DNA of 64,000 nt, from the NCBI GenBank assembly GCA_033239125.1, contig BSWB01000008.1, positions 19,560,001 to 19,624,000 of the forward strand, read 5' to 3'. The position numbers and the translations under genes are program-made. Origin of the DNA: Fagopyrum homotropicum. Its lineage: Eukaryota > Streptophyta > Magnoliopsida > Caryophyllales > Polygonaceae. Below are positions 12,100-24,016 of the stretch, in pieces. Below the pieces are notes generated by a model. The model had not been told where the DNA came from and ran no database searches. It was given only the letters and a program-made list of their open reading frames with translations. The stretch's first letter is position 1. Every line of letters begins with the position of its first letter.

Positions 12100-12152
12100 C
12101 CACGGCTGGATCTTGAAGAACCACGGCCGTGGAACTCAAGAACAGAACGTGG
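12100..12152. repeat. CCACGGCCGTGG triplet cassette, inner LTR of A
   Basis: Half-site CCACGG at 12100, full palindrome at 12121-12132, half-site ACGTGG at 12147. Steps 21 and 20 bp. Same LTR position as 63307-63359 in C and 29623-29675 in the chimeric LTR. Confidence 0.85.
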
Positions 12153-12717
12153 AAAATGTCGACGACAAGGTTTCTCGCAATTCTCAGGGTCCAATCTATT
12201 TAAGTTCAATCTATCATTATCAAAGCCACAACTATCAACCCTTCACCTTATAATTGCTAAAGGGTTTTAGCCAACAATCATTTTCATTGAATCAATAATC
12301 AAGTTTAAAGAGAAAAATGATAAAATCTCGAAAACTCAATAATAACCAAATAGTCAATCTTGAAAACAAACAACAAGTATATGTGTTCAATGTATTCAGA
12401 ATAGGGAACAGAAATCCTCACAACAATCTCTAGGAACAATGAAGAACGGGATGTCAATCCGCCTTCAAATGTAAACCCTAAGATCTTCTCTAAGTACGCA
12501 ATCTCGAAATGCGTCCTTCTCGGGATCTTCCCTGTACGCAATGGAATCTTCCTAAGCAATGTTCCAAAATACACTCCGTAAGGAATGTATGTAGAGTATG
12601 CAGCCGTCCCTAATTTCTCCTTTCTTCAGCCTTCTTATAGTGAAAAAGTAGGGTTATGAAAAGCCCGATAACCGCTGCTAACGTGGCAAATATGACACGT
12701 AGAAACCGTTATAAAAA

Positions 12718-12830
12718 TCACGGTCTAGTGTAAACTTCCACGGTCGTGGAACCTTTTTGTTGATCTTGACCTTGTTTTCCACCCCCTCAATGCCAAAACC
12801 ACGGTCGTGGTTCTCTTGGTTTGGCCGTGA
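12718..12830. repeat. Two CCACGG triplet cassettes, outer LTR of A
   Basis: First: TCACGG at 12718 and CCACGGTCGTGG at 12738-12749 (step 20); its right half-site is eroded. Second: CCACCC at 12779, CCACGGTCGTGG at 12799-12810, CCGTGA at 12825 (steps 20 and 20). Both centres carry the same T in place of the central C. Confidence 0.75.
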
Positions 12831-12948
12831 TTTCTCAAATTCCTTTGTAAAAGTCTTTGTTTCGTAAAGTTCTCTAATCATGCTCCTTCCTTAGCTTCTG
12901 CAATGATCAAATACTCCTACTCTCTCATATATGCTCCAATCCAAGTCT

Positions 12949-12953
12949 TTATT
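12949..12953. repeat. Target-site duplication of element D, left copy
   Basis: TTATT, repeated exactly at 22672-22676 on the other side of D. Confidence 0.9.
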
Positions 12954-14995
12954 TGTAACAACCGGTGTTATTTGGAGTATTTGAGAGCTCCAATAAATAA
13001 AGTTACAGTTGAGAGAAATGATCAGGACATCGGATATGTCCTAGATGTGAAATAATATAAAAAGACGAAACGGATAAAAGAGTCGCTATTTCGATTCTTA
13101 GCGATTAAGAAATGCGGCTTAGGAATGCCCGTTTTACGAGATAGCTATGGATTAATTATCCCGACAATATTCCGGATTTTTATTCCAGTTTGACAAAGTT
13201 TGGAGACCGGAAAATATAACCGCATTTTAATTAAATAAATTGGATAAACGTTATATATATATATGTGTGTGTGTGTGTGGAAGGCGGCAAATGCAATTAG
13301 AAATTACAACTTACTGAGCAAATGTAAAGTGAGGTGGTGATGTGTATTGTATTCGTATATATATATATATATTATAATATATACATTGAAAAAGGATGAA
13401 AGAAGGATGTTGTCTCCACTATCAGTATATATATATTATATGTAAAAACAAATGAGAAGAGGCGGTTTACTTCAACTCTCATTTCACTTTCGTGTTCAAA
13501 GTTTCCGAGCGAACAAAGCGAGAGGCGAAACGAAGGTATCGATTCATTTTCAATATTACATAATTCACTCGTTTTTCATCCAATTTCAAATCCGTTTGTA
13601 CGAACGAGTCTCTTATCTTGCCCTCTTCAACGTGGTACCAATTTATTTCCCGATTGTTAGCTTTTTGGTTAAACCTTCGTTTATCGCTATCAGAACACCA
13701 ATGGACCACCGCAAGTCATCAAATGTAAGGTTACATACCGCGCTCTTATTCCCCGTATCGCTAGGAGTCTGGATCTTCTTCCGGTTCGTATATCGGGTTA
13801 GTAACGAATAAGTTATGAATTTATTTGTTTTCCGTATTGCGGGTTAGTATAAATTAACCTTTAAGTTGGTTAAAATGGATAATTGGAATTTCCATTATGC
13901 TCGTTACATTATCCTGGTAATTATGGAATTTTAGTTTGATGATGATATCATGAGTTGGATATATGTCCTGAAATGGCTTTAAGGTTTAGTATGTTATTCG
14001 ACGCTTAGGATGATTATGATCCCTATGGATCCCTTTGGGTCTAGATGTGACCCTTTGCTTAATAAGAGATGTGACATCTCTTTATGCCTTGTCTATAGGT
14101 TGTGTTGTTCCTCCAATATTGAGGTGATCCAGTTGTGGTTGAGCTTTATACAAGGTTGAGGTAAGTCCGTAGGACTTACTTAGCTACCATCCTTATATTG
14201 GGTGTTTGTATGAGTGGTGTGTGCCTTATATGTTTGTTATGATAGCATCTGATGTCGTATTTACCGACCTATGTTTTATTGATTGCCCCACTACGTGGCT
14301 GTGATAACCTTTCCCTTTCATCCCGCTGTGGAGTCTGGGAGGTTCTCTGATGTCAGGCCAGACCGGTTTACAGGAAGGGCGCAATCCACTCTCATAGGGT
14401 ACACGGATTGTGTGACCGATACTAGTACGGCTGGCTAGCAGGCTCAGAGGCGATGATGTATCGGTCCTTGTGTCACCTAGTTTCATATATATTATATCTA
14501 TACGATCTGAGTGAATGACCATTATATTGAGATGAATAAATGGGTAAATGAGTGAAAGCATGCTGATATGTTTATCTTTTCCTATGTGTGATTGTGCTTA
14601 TGCATTACTCTATATATGTGTATGGATAGCTAATGGTTTATTACCATGTTGTAGATGCCCTAAAAGATAGGCATGCTATTGGGTGATCTAGCAGAGTGGC
14701 AGGCCGAGGATGTCTCGTACATTAGGATATATGGGCTTTTGAGTCAGTTATCTTTCCCTCCTGCGTGAGGATGGTCTTTTCTTACCTCCTGTGTGAGGGT
14801 CTTATGTTTCTTACTCGGCTATGATGTCTTATCTTTTGGGTTGTACAGTTTTATACAGTTTTATATATTTGTTTTCATATTTGTCAGTGCCATGTTGTAA
14901 GGTCTAGTGAACTTGTTGTCAGGCTAGGGTCAGGATCCATTGTGTGATCCTAGCCCAATGTGGCACTCCGAGTCCCGTAGATTCGGGGTGTTACA
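12954..14995 (+). repeat. 5' LTR of element D
   Basis: 2042 bp, TGTAACAACC...GGGTGTTACA. Contains a (GT)n tract near 13265, TA-rich stretches at 13355-13440, the block GGGTTAGTAACGAATAAG near 13795 shared with B and G, and the splice-donor-like hairpin at 14161. The open frame at 13452-13811 recurs in the 3' LTR but resembles nothing I know. Confidence 0.95.
14161..14179 (+). promoter_or_regulatory. Perfect hairpin containing 5' splice-donor consensus in LTR of D
   Basis: GTAAGTCC, three-base loop, GGACTTAC. Preceded by GAG, so the plus strand reads AG|GTAAGT, the full 5' splice-site consensus. The 3' LTR has it at 21837-21855 and related LTRs have near-identical copies. Confidence 0.5.
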
Positions 14996-14999
14996 GAGT

Positions 15000-15012
15000 T
15001 GGTATCAGAGCC
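15000..15012 (+). other. Primer-binding site of D (initiator tRNA-Met)
   Basis: TGGTATCAGAGCC, complementary to the 3' end of plant initiator tRNA-Met, four bases after the LTR end at 14995. Confidence 0.93.
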
Positions 15013-15283
15013 TAGGTTGACAACAACGGCACTTGCTACCTGCAATGAGGTCTGATAGGTAAAATAAACAGAACCCGACGGGGGTCTGACTTTTTCAAAA
15101 GGTTGTGGTTTTAAATATGGTTTTGGGTTAGATGTACGAGAAGTCGCCATTCCTGCTATGGATCTCTGCAGTGTAGATATGTATATATGTATGATGGATT
15201 ATGTATGTGTTGTGTTGAGTATATATATATCTATACCTATGGCCTACATAGAGCCTTATAAGTTAGGTGTGCATACCCCGCAT

Positions 15284-16540
15284 ATGGCTCGGACTAGAGC
15301 TACTGCCGCTTTAGGCAGAGGTAGAGGTAGACCACCCCGTCCTCCAGGTGTGGTAGGTGAGGGACCAGTTCCCACTACTGATCCACTAGTGGTGGAGGAG
15401 ATACATGAGGAGGTTGTAGAGAGCGTTGTCCTAGAGACGAGGAGTGGTGGATCTATGAGACATCATTCACATCGAGCTCAGTCTGATGATGCTGATCGTG
15501 TCTCCATGGGAGGACCGGAGTTTAGAGAGTACCTCCGACGTTTTGAGGGCAGACGGGCCCCAGACTTACCAATACATGAGGGATCTTCTGAGAGATCTCA
15601 GGGAGCGACACAAGTGCCAGTTGCACCTGCACGTGTTGCTGAGCCAGTTCGAGCTGTGGAGGAGACTCGAGGGCCTCGACCAGATGCCTAGTTGAAGGCA
15701 TTTCACCAGCAGGGAGTACCACCTTTCTCAAGAGATATTGGGTTAGAGACTGAGGTATGGATAGGACATGTAGACTCAGCTTTAGAGTCAATCAGATGTC
15801 TTGAGGACAGACGGGTAGAGCTAGTTCAGTCTCTATTCTGTGACCTTGCACATCAGTGGTGGAGGACTGTTTGAGCCAGAGCCACCAGCTATGATCGCAT
15901 GAGGAGTATGATCCGAGAGCAGTTCGGCCCTGCCTCACTAAGGAGGGAGAAGCTGCAGGATTTTGTGCAGGCCGGTTTTGAGGATGTACCTATTGCAGAT
16001 GCCCTCCGTCGCTTCCAAACTGAGTTAGCTTTGCAGGGTCCAGCTGCACCATTTGAGGACCAGTATGTGTACTTGTTCTCCCGTCGTCTGAGGGAGAGCA
16101 CACGTTCATATATGGCAGGATTCCATTGCGAGTCCCTTGCTGACTACCAGGACCAGGCTTCTGCTTATGAGAGAGAGCGAGCTAGTCAAAGGAGGGCTTC
16201 TCCAACTGGACGGTCTGAGAAGAGGCAGCGCACTAGGCAGACTAGTGGAGTTGGAGGAGCTTCTGGTTCTAGACGAGACCAGAGACGTCAGAGTTACCCC
16301 ACGTCTGCACTGATTGTAGACAAGGGACAACAGTGTTACAACTGTGGAGACCTTGGCCATCTGAAGCCAGCTTGTCCCAGACCAGTTGTGACTTGTTTTA
16401 CCTGTGGCCGACAGGGACATCGAGCTGCCTTTTGTAGGCAGGGAGGAATAGCATCCCAACAGGGTTGTTCCCCTACCAGTGTAGTAGGAGATGGTCAGAG
16501 GACACCTCAGCAGCATATACAGGGACAACAGAGGGTCTAG
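15284..16540 (+). pseudogene. Element D gag
   Basis: Start chosen at ATG 15284 (MARTRATAALGRGRGRP), the first conserved-looking methionine after the leader. One frame to 16540 with in-frame stops at 15689 (TAG) and 15872 (TGA). The middle holds the capsid-like region (DLAHQWWRTV, then REQFGPASLRREKLQDF and the DALRRFQTEL region). The C-terminus has two CCHC zinc knuckles, CYNCGDLGHLKPAC (about 16339-16380) and CFTCGRQGHRAAFC (about 16395-16437), for nucleic-acid binding. Pol lies in another frame, so the gag-pol fusion is broken by a frameshift near 16500. Confidence 0.88.
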
Positions 16541-19500
16541 AGCGTCAATCTACTCAGGGTTCTGCTCCAGGACCGAGTAGAGGTAGAGGTAGAGACATTG
16601 ACACCAATGATGCCAGAGGAGCCCAAGGGCGAGCTTTTGAGTTGAGGAGTGTAGATGATCCACCTGCACCGGCTGCTACAGGTACCATTTTACTTCATTG
16701 TTTACCTGTTAGAGTTTTGTTTGATACTGGTGATACGCATTCCTTTATTTCTGATACTTGTGTTGAGCGTCTGAGTTTAGCTACCATAGAGGAGATACCC
16801 TTTACTATAGGGTTACCTGATGGTAGTCGGGTCAGAGGTACCCGTGAGATACGTAGTTGTCCCCTTCGTATAGGGACTCGTGTTTTACTTGTTGACTTCT
16901 TAGTCATGCCATTGATGCATGAAGAAGTTATATTAGGTATGGACTGGATGCGTAGACACCATGTAGTTTTGGATGTTGGTAGGCGGACTGTTACAGTCTC
17001 TACCAAGGTTGGACAGATTGAAGTCTTCCGGGGTTGGGACCTTGGGAAGACGTCTTCGGTTATTAGTGCCGTCCGAGCAGCTAGGTTGATTGCACAGGGT
17101 TGTGATGCCTTCTGGTGCTACGCCATGAAGGATAGAGAGAGTCCAACTCTGGAGGATATTCCAGTAGTCTGCGAGTTTACAGATGTGTTTGCTGAGCCGT
17201 CGAGTTTGCCGCCTCAGCGGAGTGTGGATTTCAGCATAGAGTTAGAGCCTGACACGCGACCCATCTCGAAGGCCCCATACCGTATGACACCTGTCGAGAT
17301 GTTGGAGCTGAAGAAGTAACTCGAGGAGTTGGCTGAGAAGGGCTTCATACGCCCTAGTGTTTCACCATGGGGTGCACCTGTCCTCTTCGTGCGGAAGAAG
17401 GACGGATCTCTGAGGTTATACATAGGTTACAAAGAGTTGAACAAGGTGACCGTCAAGAACAGGTATCCATTGCCTTGTATTGACGATCTACTTGATCAGC
17501 TTCAGGGAGCTACAGTTTTCTCCTGGATTAATTTGCGCTCAGGATATCACCAGTTGAGGGTGAGAGAGCAGGACGTACACAGGACGGCATTTCGTACCCG
17601 TTATGAACACTACGAGTTTGTAGTGATGCCATTCGGGCTGACGAATGCCCCAGCGTCTTTATGGAGTTGATGAACAGCATATTCATTGACTTCCTTGATC
17701 AGTTTGTGGTGGTCTTCATTGATGATATTTTAGTGTACTCTCGTAGTAGAGAGGAGCATACCGGTCATTTGAGGACGGCTTTGCAGATTTTGAGGGATAG
17801 AGAGTTGTATGCTAAGCTCTCTAAGTTTGAGTTTTGGATGTCTGAGGTTGCTTTCCTTGGGCACATCGTATCCGCCGATGGGGTTATGGTTGACCCGGCA
17901 AAAATCGAGTATGTTGCTGCATGGACGACACCGACGAACGTCAAGGAAGTGCGTAGCTTTCTTGGCTTAGGCGGTTACTATAGACGCTTTGTGGAGGGTT
18001 TTTCGATGATTGCCCGTCCACTGACGAGTCTTCTGAGGAAGACTACCCGGTTTGCGTGGACCGACCAGTGTGCTCAGAGCTTTGAGGAGTTGAAGAGGCA
18101 TTTGACTTCTGCTCCTGTCTTGGCACAGCCAGAGAGATCTGATGATTTTTTTGGTCTACAGTGATGCATCCAAGCTAGGCTTGGGATGTGTGTTGATGCA
18201 GAGAGGTAGAGTGATTGCATATGCGTCTCGACAATTGAAGACGTATGAGGAGAACTACCCGAATCATGATCTGGAGTTGGCAGCGGTAGTGCATGCTTTG
18301 AAGATCTGGAGACATTACCTATATGGTGCTACATGTCAAATCTTCACAGACCATAAGAGTCTGAAGTATATTTTCACGCAGCAGGAGTTGAACAACCGCC
18401 AGGTCGATGGCTTGAGTTGATCAAAGACTTTGACCTTGAGATTTTGTATCATCTAGGAAAGGCGAACGTGGTTGCTGACGCCTTGAGCAGGAAGACGCCT
18501 CGAGAGAAGGCGATTGCGAGATTGACTGTACAACCTCAGCTTTAGAGGGATCTAGCTTGGCTAGAGATGGACATCCAGTTTCCTGATGAGGATGCCCAGT
18601 TGTATGCCTTAGAGGTTTTACCTGGTCTGTTGGATGAGATCCAACAGAAGCAGGGGACCTGTCCGACCTTGATGAGGATTAGAGAGAGGATGTCTCGTGG
18701 AGAGGCACCACAGTTCTCCATTGGAGCTGATGGAGTGATGAGGCGACATGATTGCATTTGTGTTCCTGCTGATGCAGAGTTGAGATAGAGGATCTTACAG
18801 AAGGCTCACAATACACCTTACTCTGTACATCCAGGTACGAGTAAGATGTACCATGATGTGAGACGTTCATATTGGTGAGGAGGGTTGAAGCCCGATGTAG
18901 CCAGATTTGTGGCTCAGTGTACGACCTGTCAGCGGGTCAAGATAGAGCATTGTAGACCTGGAGGTGAGCTCCATCCACTACCAGTACCGCAGTGGAAGTG
19001 GGAGGACGTCTCCATGGATTTCGTGACTAGTTTGAGACCCAGTAGGAGTTTTGATGCCATTTGGGTTATTGTTGATAGATTGGCGAAGACGGCACGTTTC
19101 ATCCCTATCAGAGAGACATGGCCGGTGAGTAGATTAGCTGAGGAGTACACTAGACAGATAGTGAGACTCCATGGTGTACCGAGGACGATCGTCTCTGATC
19201 GAGATGGACGATTCACCTCGAGGTTTTGGCAGCAGATTCAAACTGCTTTGAGGACGAGTCTACACTTTACGACTGCATTTCACCCCCCAGACCGATGGTT
19301 AGTCCGAGAGGACCATCTAGACTTTGGAGGATATGCTGCGAGCTTGTGTGTTGGATTGGGGACAAGGATGGTTTGATTACCTCCCACTTATTGAGTTCTC
19401 ATACAACAACAGCTAGCATGCATCTATTGGGATGGCTCCCTATGAGGCACTCTATGGACGTAGGTGCCGTACACCTTTATGCTGGGATGAGCCTAGCAGT

Positions 19501-20078
19501 ATTAGTGGGATAGCGCCAGAGCAGATTCGTGATGATATGGCTCAAGTAGCGCTGATTAGAGAGAGGATGTTGGCTGCACAGAGTCGCCAGAAGTCATATG
19601 CAGACAAGAAGTGTCGGCCTCTAGAGTTCATTGTAGAGCTCATGTCTGGTTGAGAGTATCCCCGACGCATGGCGTCAGACGTTTTGGTATAAAGGGGAAG
19701 CTGAGTCCCCGATATGTCGGTCCTTTTGAGATTCTGGACAGAGTTGGGAGAGCAGCCTACAGATTAGCTTTGCCTCCGAGATTAGAGGGTGTTCACCCTG
19801 TGTTCCATGTGTCTCAGCTGGGAGAGTACATACCAGATCCGCGGCACATTGTGAGTTAGGATGATTTGGTGGTAGAGCCAGACCACACCTTTGTTGAGCA
19901 TCCTATTGCAGCCTTAGAGCAAGGTGTGAGACGCCTGCGTTCTAAGGACATTCCTATGATGAGGATACAGTGGTCTAGACGTGGACATGAGGAGGCTACA
20001 TGGGAGACTGAGAATAGTATCCAGAGGAACTATCCAGAGTTTTATGTTGAGATAGATGCATCTAGGGTCGACGAGTAG
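16541..20078 (+). pseudogene. Element D pol: protease, RT, RNase H, integrase with chromodomain
   Basis: Protease with LFDTGDTHSF (about 16717-16746). RT: GFIRPSVSPWGAPVLFVRKKDG (17341), KNRYPLPCIDDL, FGLTNAPA, catalytic FIDDILVYSR (about 17715). RNase H: VYSDASKLGLGC (18147) and FTDHKSLKYIF. Integrase: HHCC finger (about 18807-18935), DFVTSLRPS, VSDRDGRFTSRFW, GPFEILDRVG. The C-terminal chromodomain (about 19866-20078) contains MRIQWSRRGHEEATWE and is thought to direct integration to chromatin. Lesions: stop at 17317, frameshifts near 17655, 18150, 18405 and 19285 (destroying the region of the third catalytic integrase residue), and stops at 18543, 18786 and 18877. Confidence 0.9.
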
Positions 20079-20628
20079 ATCTTAGTGTTATCTTGGTGAG
20101 TATGTGATTATGTGCTTATGTGCTTACATGCCTTGATGTGCTTATTCCATGCTAGCTATGTTATGCTTTATGATCTTGTTAGATCTTGTTGTGCTAGTAT
20201 GATGTATGTTTATAGCTGGAGATGGTTCTTTCCTCCATGCTATTTGAGTGTGATTAAGATTCAGCTGGGGATGGTTCTTTCCTCCATGCTACCTTGATGG
20301 ACATAGTTTTAGTGGAGATGTTATTCCTCCATGCGAAGTTTATGATTATGTTTAGGGCTAGAGATGTACTTCCTCTATGCCTTGTGTTGTGGTATGGCAA
20401 GAGATGTTATTCCTCTATGCCTTCGGGATAGCGTTATGATCCTGTTTTCTAGAGTCGATAATTCCTCCATGTTGATGTTTGAGGTTATAGATTTGTTATA
20501 GGTTGTGACCTTTTTGAACGGAGATGTGATACCTCCGATAGAGTGAGTGTTATACCTCGGCATATGGGTCCGGGAGGATTTGGGTTTGTTCAAGTTTCGG
20601 GACGAAACTTGTTTTTAGGGGGAGATGA
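20079..20628 (+). repeat. Non-coding tail of D with imperfect tandem repeats and polypurine tract
   Basis: About 20210-20470 holds five or six imperfect repeats built on GGAGATGGTTCTTTCCTCCA followed by TGC, with units of roughly 50-60 bp that become more diverged toward the LTR. The polypurine tract AGGGGGAGATGA (about 20617-20628) touches the 3' LTR. No gene is seen. Confidence 0.7.
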
Positions 20629-22671
20629 TGTAACAACCGGTGTTATTTGGAGTATTTGAGAGCTCCAATAAATAAAGTTACAGTTGAGAGAAATGATCAA
20701 GACATCGGATATGTCCTAGATGTGAAATAATATAAAAAGACGAAACGGATAAAAGAGTCGCTATTTCGATTCTTAGCGATTAAGAAATGCGGCTTAGGAA
20801 TGCCCGTTTTACGAGATAGCTATGGATTAATTCCCGACAATATTCCGGACTTTTATTCCAGTTTGACAAAGTTTGGAGACCGGAAAATATAACTGCGTTT
20901 TAATTAAATAAATTGGATAAACGTTATATATATATATATCTGTGTGTGTGTGTGTGTGGAAGGCGGCAGATGCAATTAGAAATTGCAACTTACTGAGCAA
21001 ATGTAAAGTGAGGTGGTGATGTGTACTGTATCCGTATATATATATATTATAATATATACATTGAAAAAGGATGAAAGAAGGATGTTGTCTCCACTATCAG
21101 TATATATATATATTATATGTAAAAACAAATGAGAAGAGGCGGTTTACTTCAACTCTCATTTCACTTTCGTGTTCAAAGTTTCAGAGCGAACAAAGCGAGA
21201 AGCGAAACGAAGGTATCGATTCATTTTCAATATTACATAATTCACTCGTTTTTCATCCAATTTCAAATCCGTTTGTACCAACGAGTCCCTTATCTTGTCC
21301 TCTTGAACGTGGTACCAATTTATTTCCCGATTGTTAGCTTTTTGGTTAAACCTCCGTTTATCGCTATCAGAACGCCAACGGACCACCGCAAGTCATCAAA
21401 TGTAAGGTTACATACCACGCTCTTATTCCCCATATCGCTAGGAGTCTGGATCTTCTTCCGGTTCGTATATCGGGTTAGTAACGAATAAGTTATGAATTTA
21501 TTTGTTTTCTGTATTGCGGGTTAGTATAAATTAACCTTAAGTTGGTTAAAATGGATAATTGGAATTTCCATTATGCTCGTTACATTATTCTGGTAATTAT
21601 GGAATTTTAGTTTGATGATGATATCATGAGTTGGATATATGCCCTGAAATGGCTTTAAGGTTTAGTATGTTATTCGAGGCTTAGGATGATTATGATCCCT
21701 ATGGATCCCTTTGGGTCTAGGTGGGACCCTTTGCTTAATAAGAGATGTGGCATCTCTTTATGCCTTGTCTATAGGTTGTGTTGTTCCTCCAGTGTTGAGG
21801 TGATCCAGTTGTGGTTGAGCTTTATACGAGGTTGAGGTAAGTCCGTAGGACTTACTTAGCTACCATCCTTATATTGGGTGTTTGTATGAGTGGTGTGTGC
21901 CTTATATGTTTGTTATGATAGCATGTGATGTCGTATTTACCGACCTTTGTTTTATTGATTGCCCCACTGCGTGGCTGTGATAACCTTTCCCTTTCATCCC
22001 GCCGTGAAGTCTGGGAGGTTCTCTGATCTCAGGCCAGACCGGTTTATAGGAAGGGTGCAATCCACTCCCATAGGGTACACGGATTGTGTGACCGATACTA
22101 GTACGGCTGGCTAGCAGGCTCAGAGGCGAGGATGTATCGGTCCTCATGTCAACTAGTTTCATATATATCATATCTATACGATTTGAGTGAATGACCATTA
22201 TATTGAGATGAATAAATGGGTAAATGAGTGAAAGCATGCTGATATGTTTATCTTTTCCTATGTGTGATTGTGCTTATGCATTACTCTATATATGTATATG
22301 GATAGCTAATGGTTTATTACCATGTTGTAGATGCCCTAAAAGATAGGCATGCTGCTGGGTGATCTAGCAGAGTGGCAGGCCGAGGACATCTCGTACATTA
22401 GGATGTATGGGCTTTTGAGTCAGTTATCTTTCCCTCCTGCGTGAGGATGGTCTTTTGTTACCTCCTGTGTGAGGGTGTTATGTTTCTTACTCGGCTATGA
22501 TGTCTTATCTTTTGGGTTGTACAGTTTTATACAGCTTTATATATTTGTTTTCATATTTGTCAGTGTCATGTTGTAAGGTCTAGTGAACTTGTTGTCAGGC
22601 TAGGGTCAGGATCCATTGTGTGATCCTAGCCCAATGTGGCACTCCGAGTCCCGTGGATTCGGGGTGTTACA
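20629..22671 (+). repeat. 3' LTR of element D
   Basis: 2043 bp, nearly identical to 12954-14995 and ending GGGTGTTACA before the right TSD copy TTATT (22672-22676). Confidence 0.95.
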
Positions 22672-22831
22672 TTATTCACCTAAAAACACAACAAAGCTTG
22701 TGTAGATCTCTGTATCAAAAAAATAGGTGAATATGCTCATAAATGCTTCAAACTCATATCCATGTACACAACTAAGAGGGAAAAAAAAATCAAAACAAGT
22801 GCCTAAAATATGGGCATATTTCATGCTATCA
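22672..22831 (-). repeat. 5' LTR of element A, outer 160 bp
   Basis: On the minus strand it begins TGATAGCATGAAATATGCC at 22831 and runs to the D insertion point, where the sequence resumes at 12953. The match to the first bases of the C LTR shows it is the start of the same LTR. Confidence 0.9.
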
Positions 22832-23984
22832 ATGCCATATTGGGCTAGGATCTCACAGTGGATCCTAACCCAAGCTTGAATATAAGTTCACTGGACTTTA
22901 CAACATGGCACTGACAGATATAAAACAAATACATAAAACTGTATAAAATTGTACAACCAAAAGATATACAAGATCATAGCCGAGTATCAAACATCATCCT
23001 CACACAGGAGGTATACAAAACATCATCCTCACGCAAGAGGGAAACATAAACATCCCCAAAACCATAACCACCTAATGTACGAGAGCCCTTGGCCTGTCAC
23101 CCTCCCAGATCACTCAGTAGCTCTCCTATCCTACAATGCATCTAAAACATAGTATGAAACTATTAGCTAACCATACGTATATAAGGTAATGCGTAAGCAC
23201 AAGCACCAGTCATAAAAGATAACACATAATCATGTTGTCACATATTCACCCGTTTTATCATCTTTATATCATAGTCATTCACTCAAATCGTAGATATATA
23301 GATAGCTGAAACTATGTGACACGAGGACCATATCATCCTCGCCTCTGGGCCTGCTAGCCAGTTATAATAGTATCGGTCACACAACCCGTGTACCCTATGG
23401 GAGTGGGGTTGCGCCCTTCCTTTAAACCAGCTTGGTCTAACGTCAAAGAACCTCCCAGACTCCCTACAAGATGAAAGGGAAAGGTTATCACTGCCACGCA
23501 ATGGGGCTATCAATAAAACATAGGTCAGTAATAATCGACATCGCATGCTATCATATGAAGCATATAACACATACACCACTCATGCAAACACCCAATATAA
23601 GGATGGTAGCTAAGTTAGTCCTACGGACTTACCTCAACCTCGTATAATCACAACCACGATCAACCTCCAATCTTGAGAGGGACATTTCCTAATAACAAGG
23701 CATAGAGATATATCAATCTCCTATTAATCAAAGGAGTCACACCTAGACTCAAGGGATCCATAGGATCATCCTCAACCTAAGTCTCACAACTCACTAATCC
23801 TCAAAGCCGTACAAGGCATAACATGATCATAACATCATCATCATCATCATCACACTCTCATCTATAGCTAGCATAATACTACACACTCATACTAGGAAAG
23901 GAAGGGGCAATGCCAACCTAAGGCAAGCCTGGAATCAAGACACACCTACAAACCAAGAGTAAAGCAAGGCTGGTGCAGGTGGGC

Positions 23985-24016
23985 GCAGGGGCGGCGCCAA
24001 GGTGGCGCAGGGGCGG
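23985..24016. repeat. GCAGGGGCGG pair, 22-bp spacing (E 3' LTR)
   Basis: Exact GCAGGGGCGG at 23985-23994 and 24007-24016, starts 22 bp apart. Confidence 0.7.

Larger units (their letters stand above)
11504..12953 (-). repeat. 5' LTR of element A, larger part
   Basis: Downstream part of the 5' LTR, ending GCGAAC-type sequence at 11504. With 22672-22831 it makes an LTR of about 1605 bp, matching the 1602-bp 3' LTR of C. It carries three palindrome cassettes. Interrupted at 12953/12954 by element D. Confidence 0.9.
12954..22671 (+). mobile_element. Element D: chromodomain Ty3/gypsy (Tekay/Del-like) retrotransposon, full length but coding-dead
   Basis: 9718 bp with two nearly identical LTRs (12954-14995 and 20629-22671), tRNA-iMet primer site, gag, pol ending in a chromodomain, polypurine tract, and TSD TTATT. 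It is inserted in the 5' LTR of A, so it is younger than A. By eye the LTRs differ at only a few percent of sites, while the coding part has many stops and frameshifts. Confidence 0.95.
1..22831 (-). mobile_element. Element A: Athila-type Ty3/gypsy retrotransposon, partial at window edge
   Basis: Minus-strand element read from 22831 leftwards. Order: split 5' LTR (22831-22672, then 12953-11504), tRNA-Asp primer site (11498-11481), gag, pol, third ORF, polypurine tract (47-30) and the first 29 bases of the 3' LTR, which runs off the window. The pol order PR-RT-RH-IN, the RT motif FMDDFSVYG, the tRNA-Asp primer and an ORF after pol fit the Athila lineage. Element D (12954-22671) interrupts the 5' LTR and solo LTR V1 (239-2065) interrupts the 3' region. 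The right flank is ATGCC (22832-22836), inside the LTR of element E; the matching left TSD is outside the window. Its layout matches element C at 41867-63947. Confidence 0.9.

Noticed and set aside
12100..12830. Possible CRISPR-like array of short palindromes
   Set aside because: The repeats are 12 bp with half-sites and short spacers, in a plant LTR, also inside coding DNA; no cas-like gene.
13452..13811. 119-residue frame repeated in both LTRs of D (also 21129-21488)
   Set aside because: It repeats because the LTR repeats; no domain, and the antisense strand is equally open in part.
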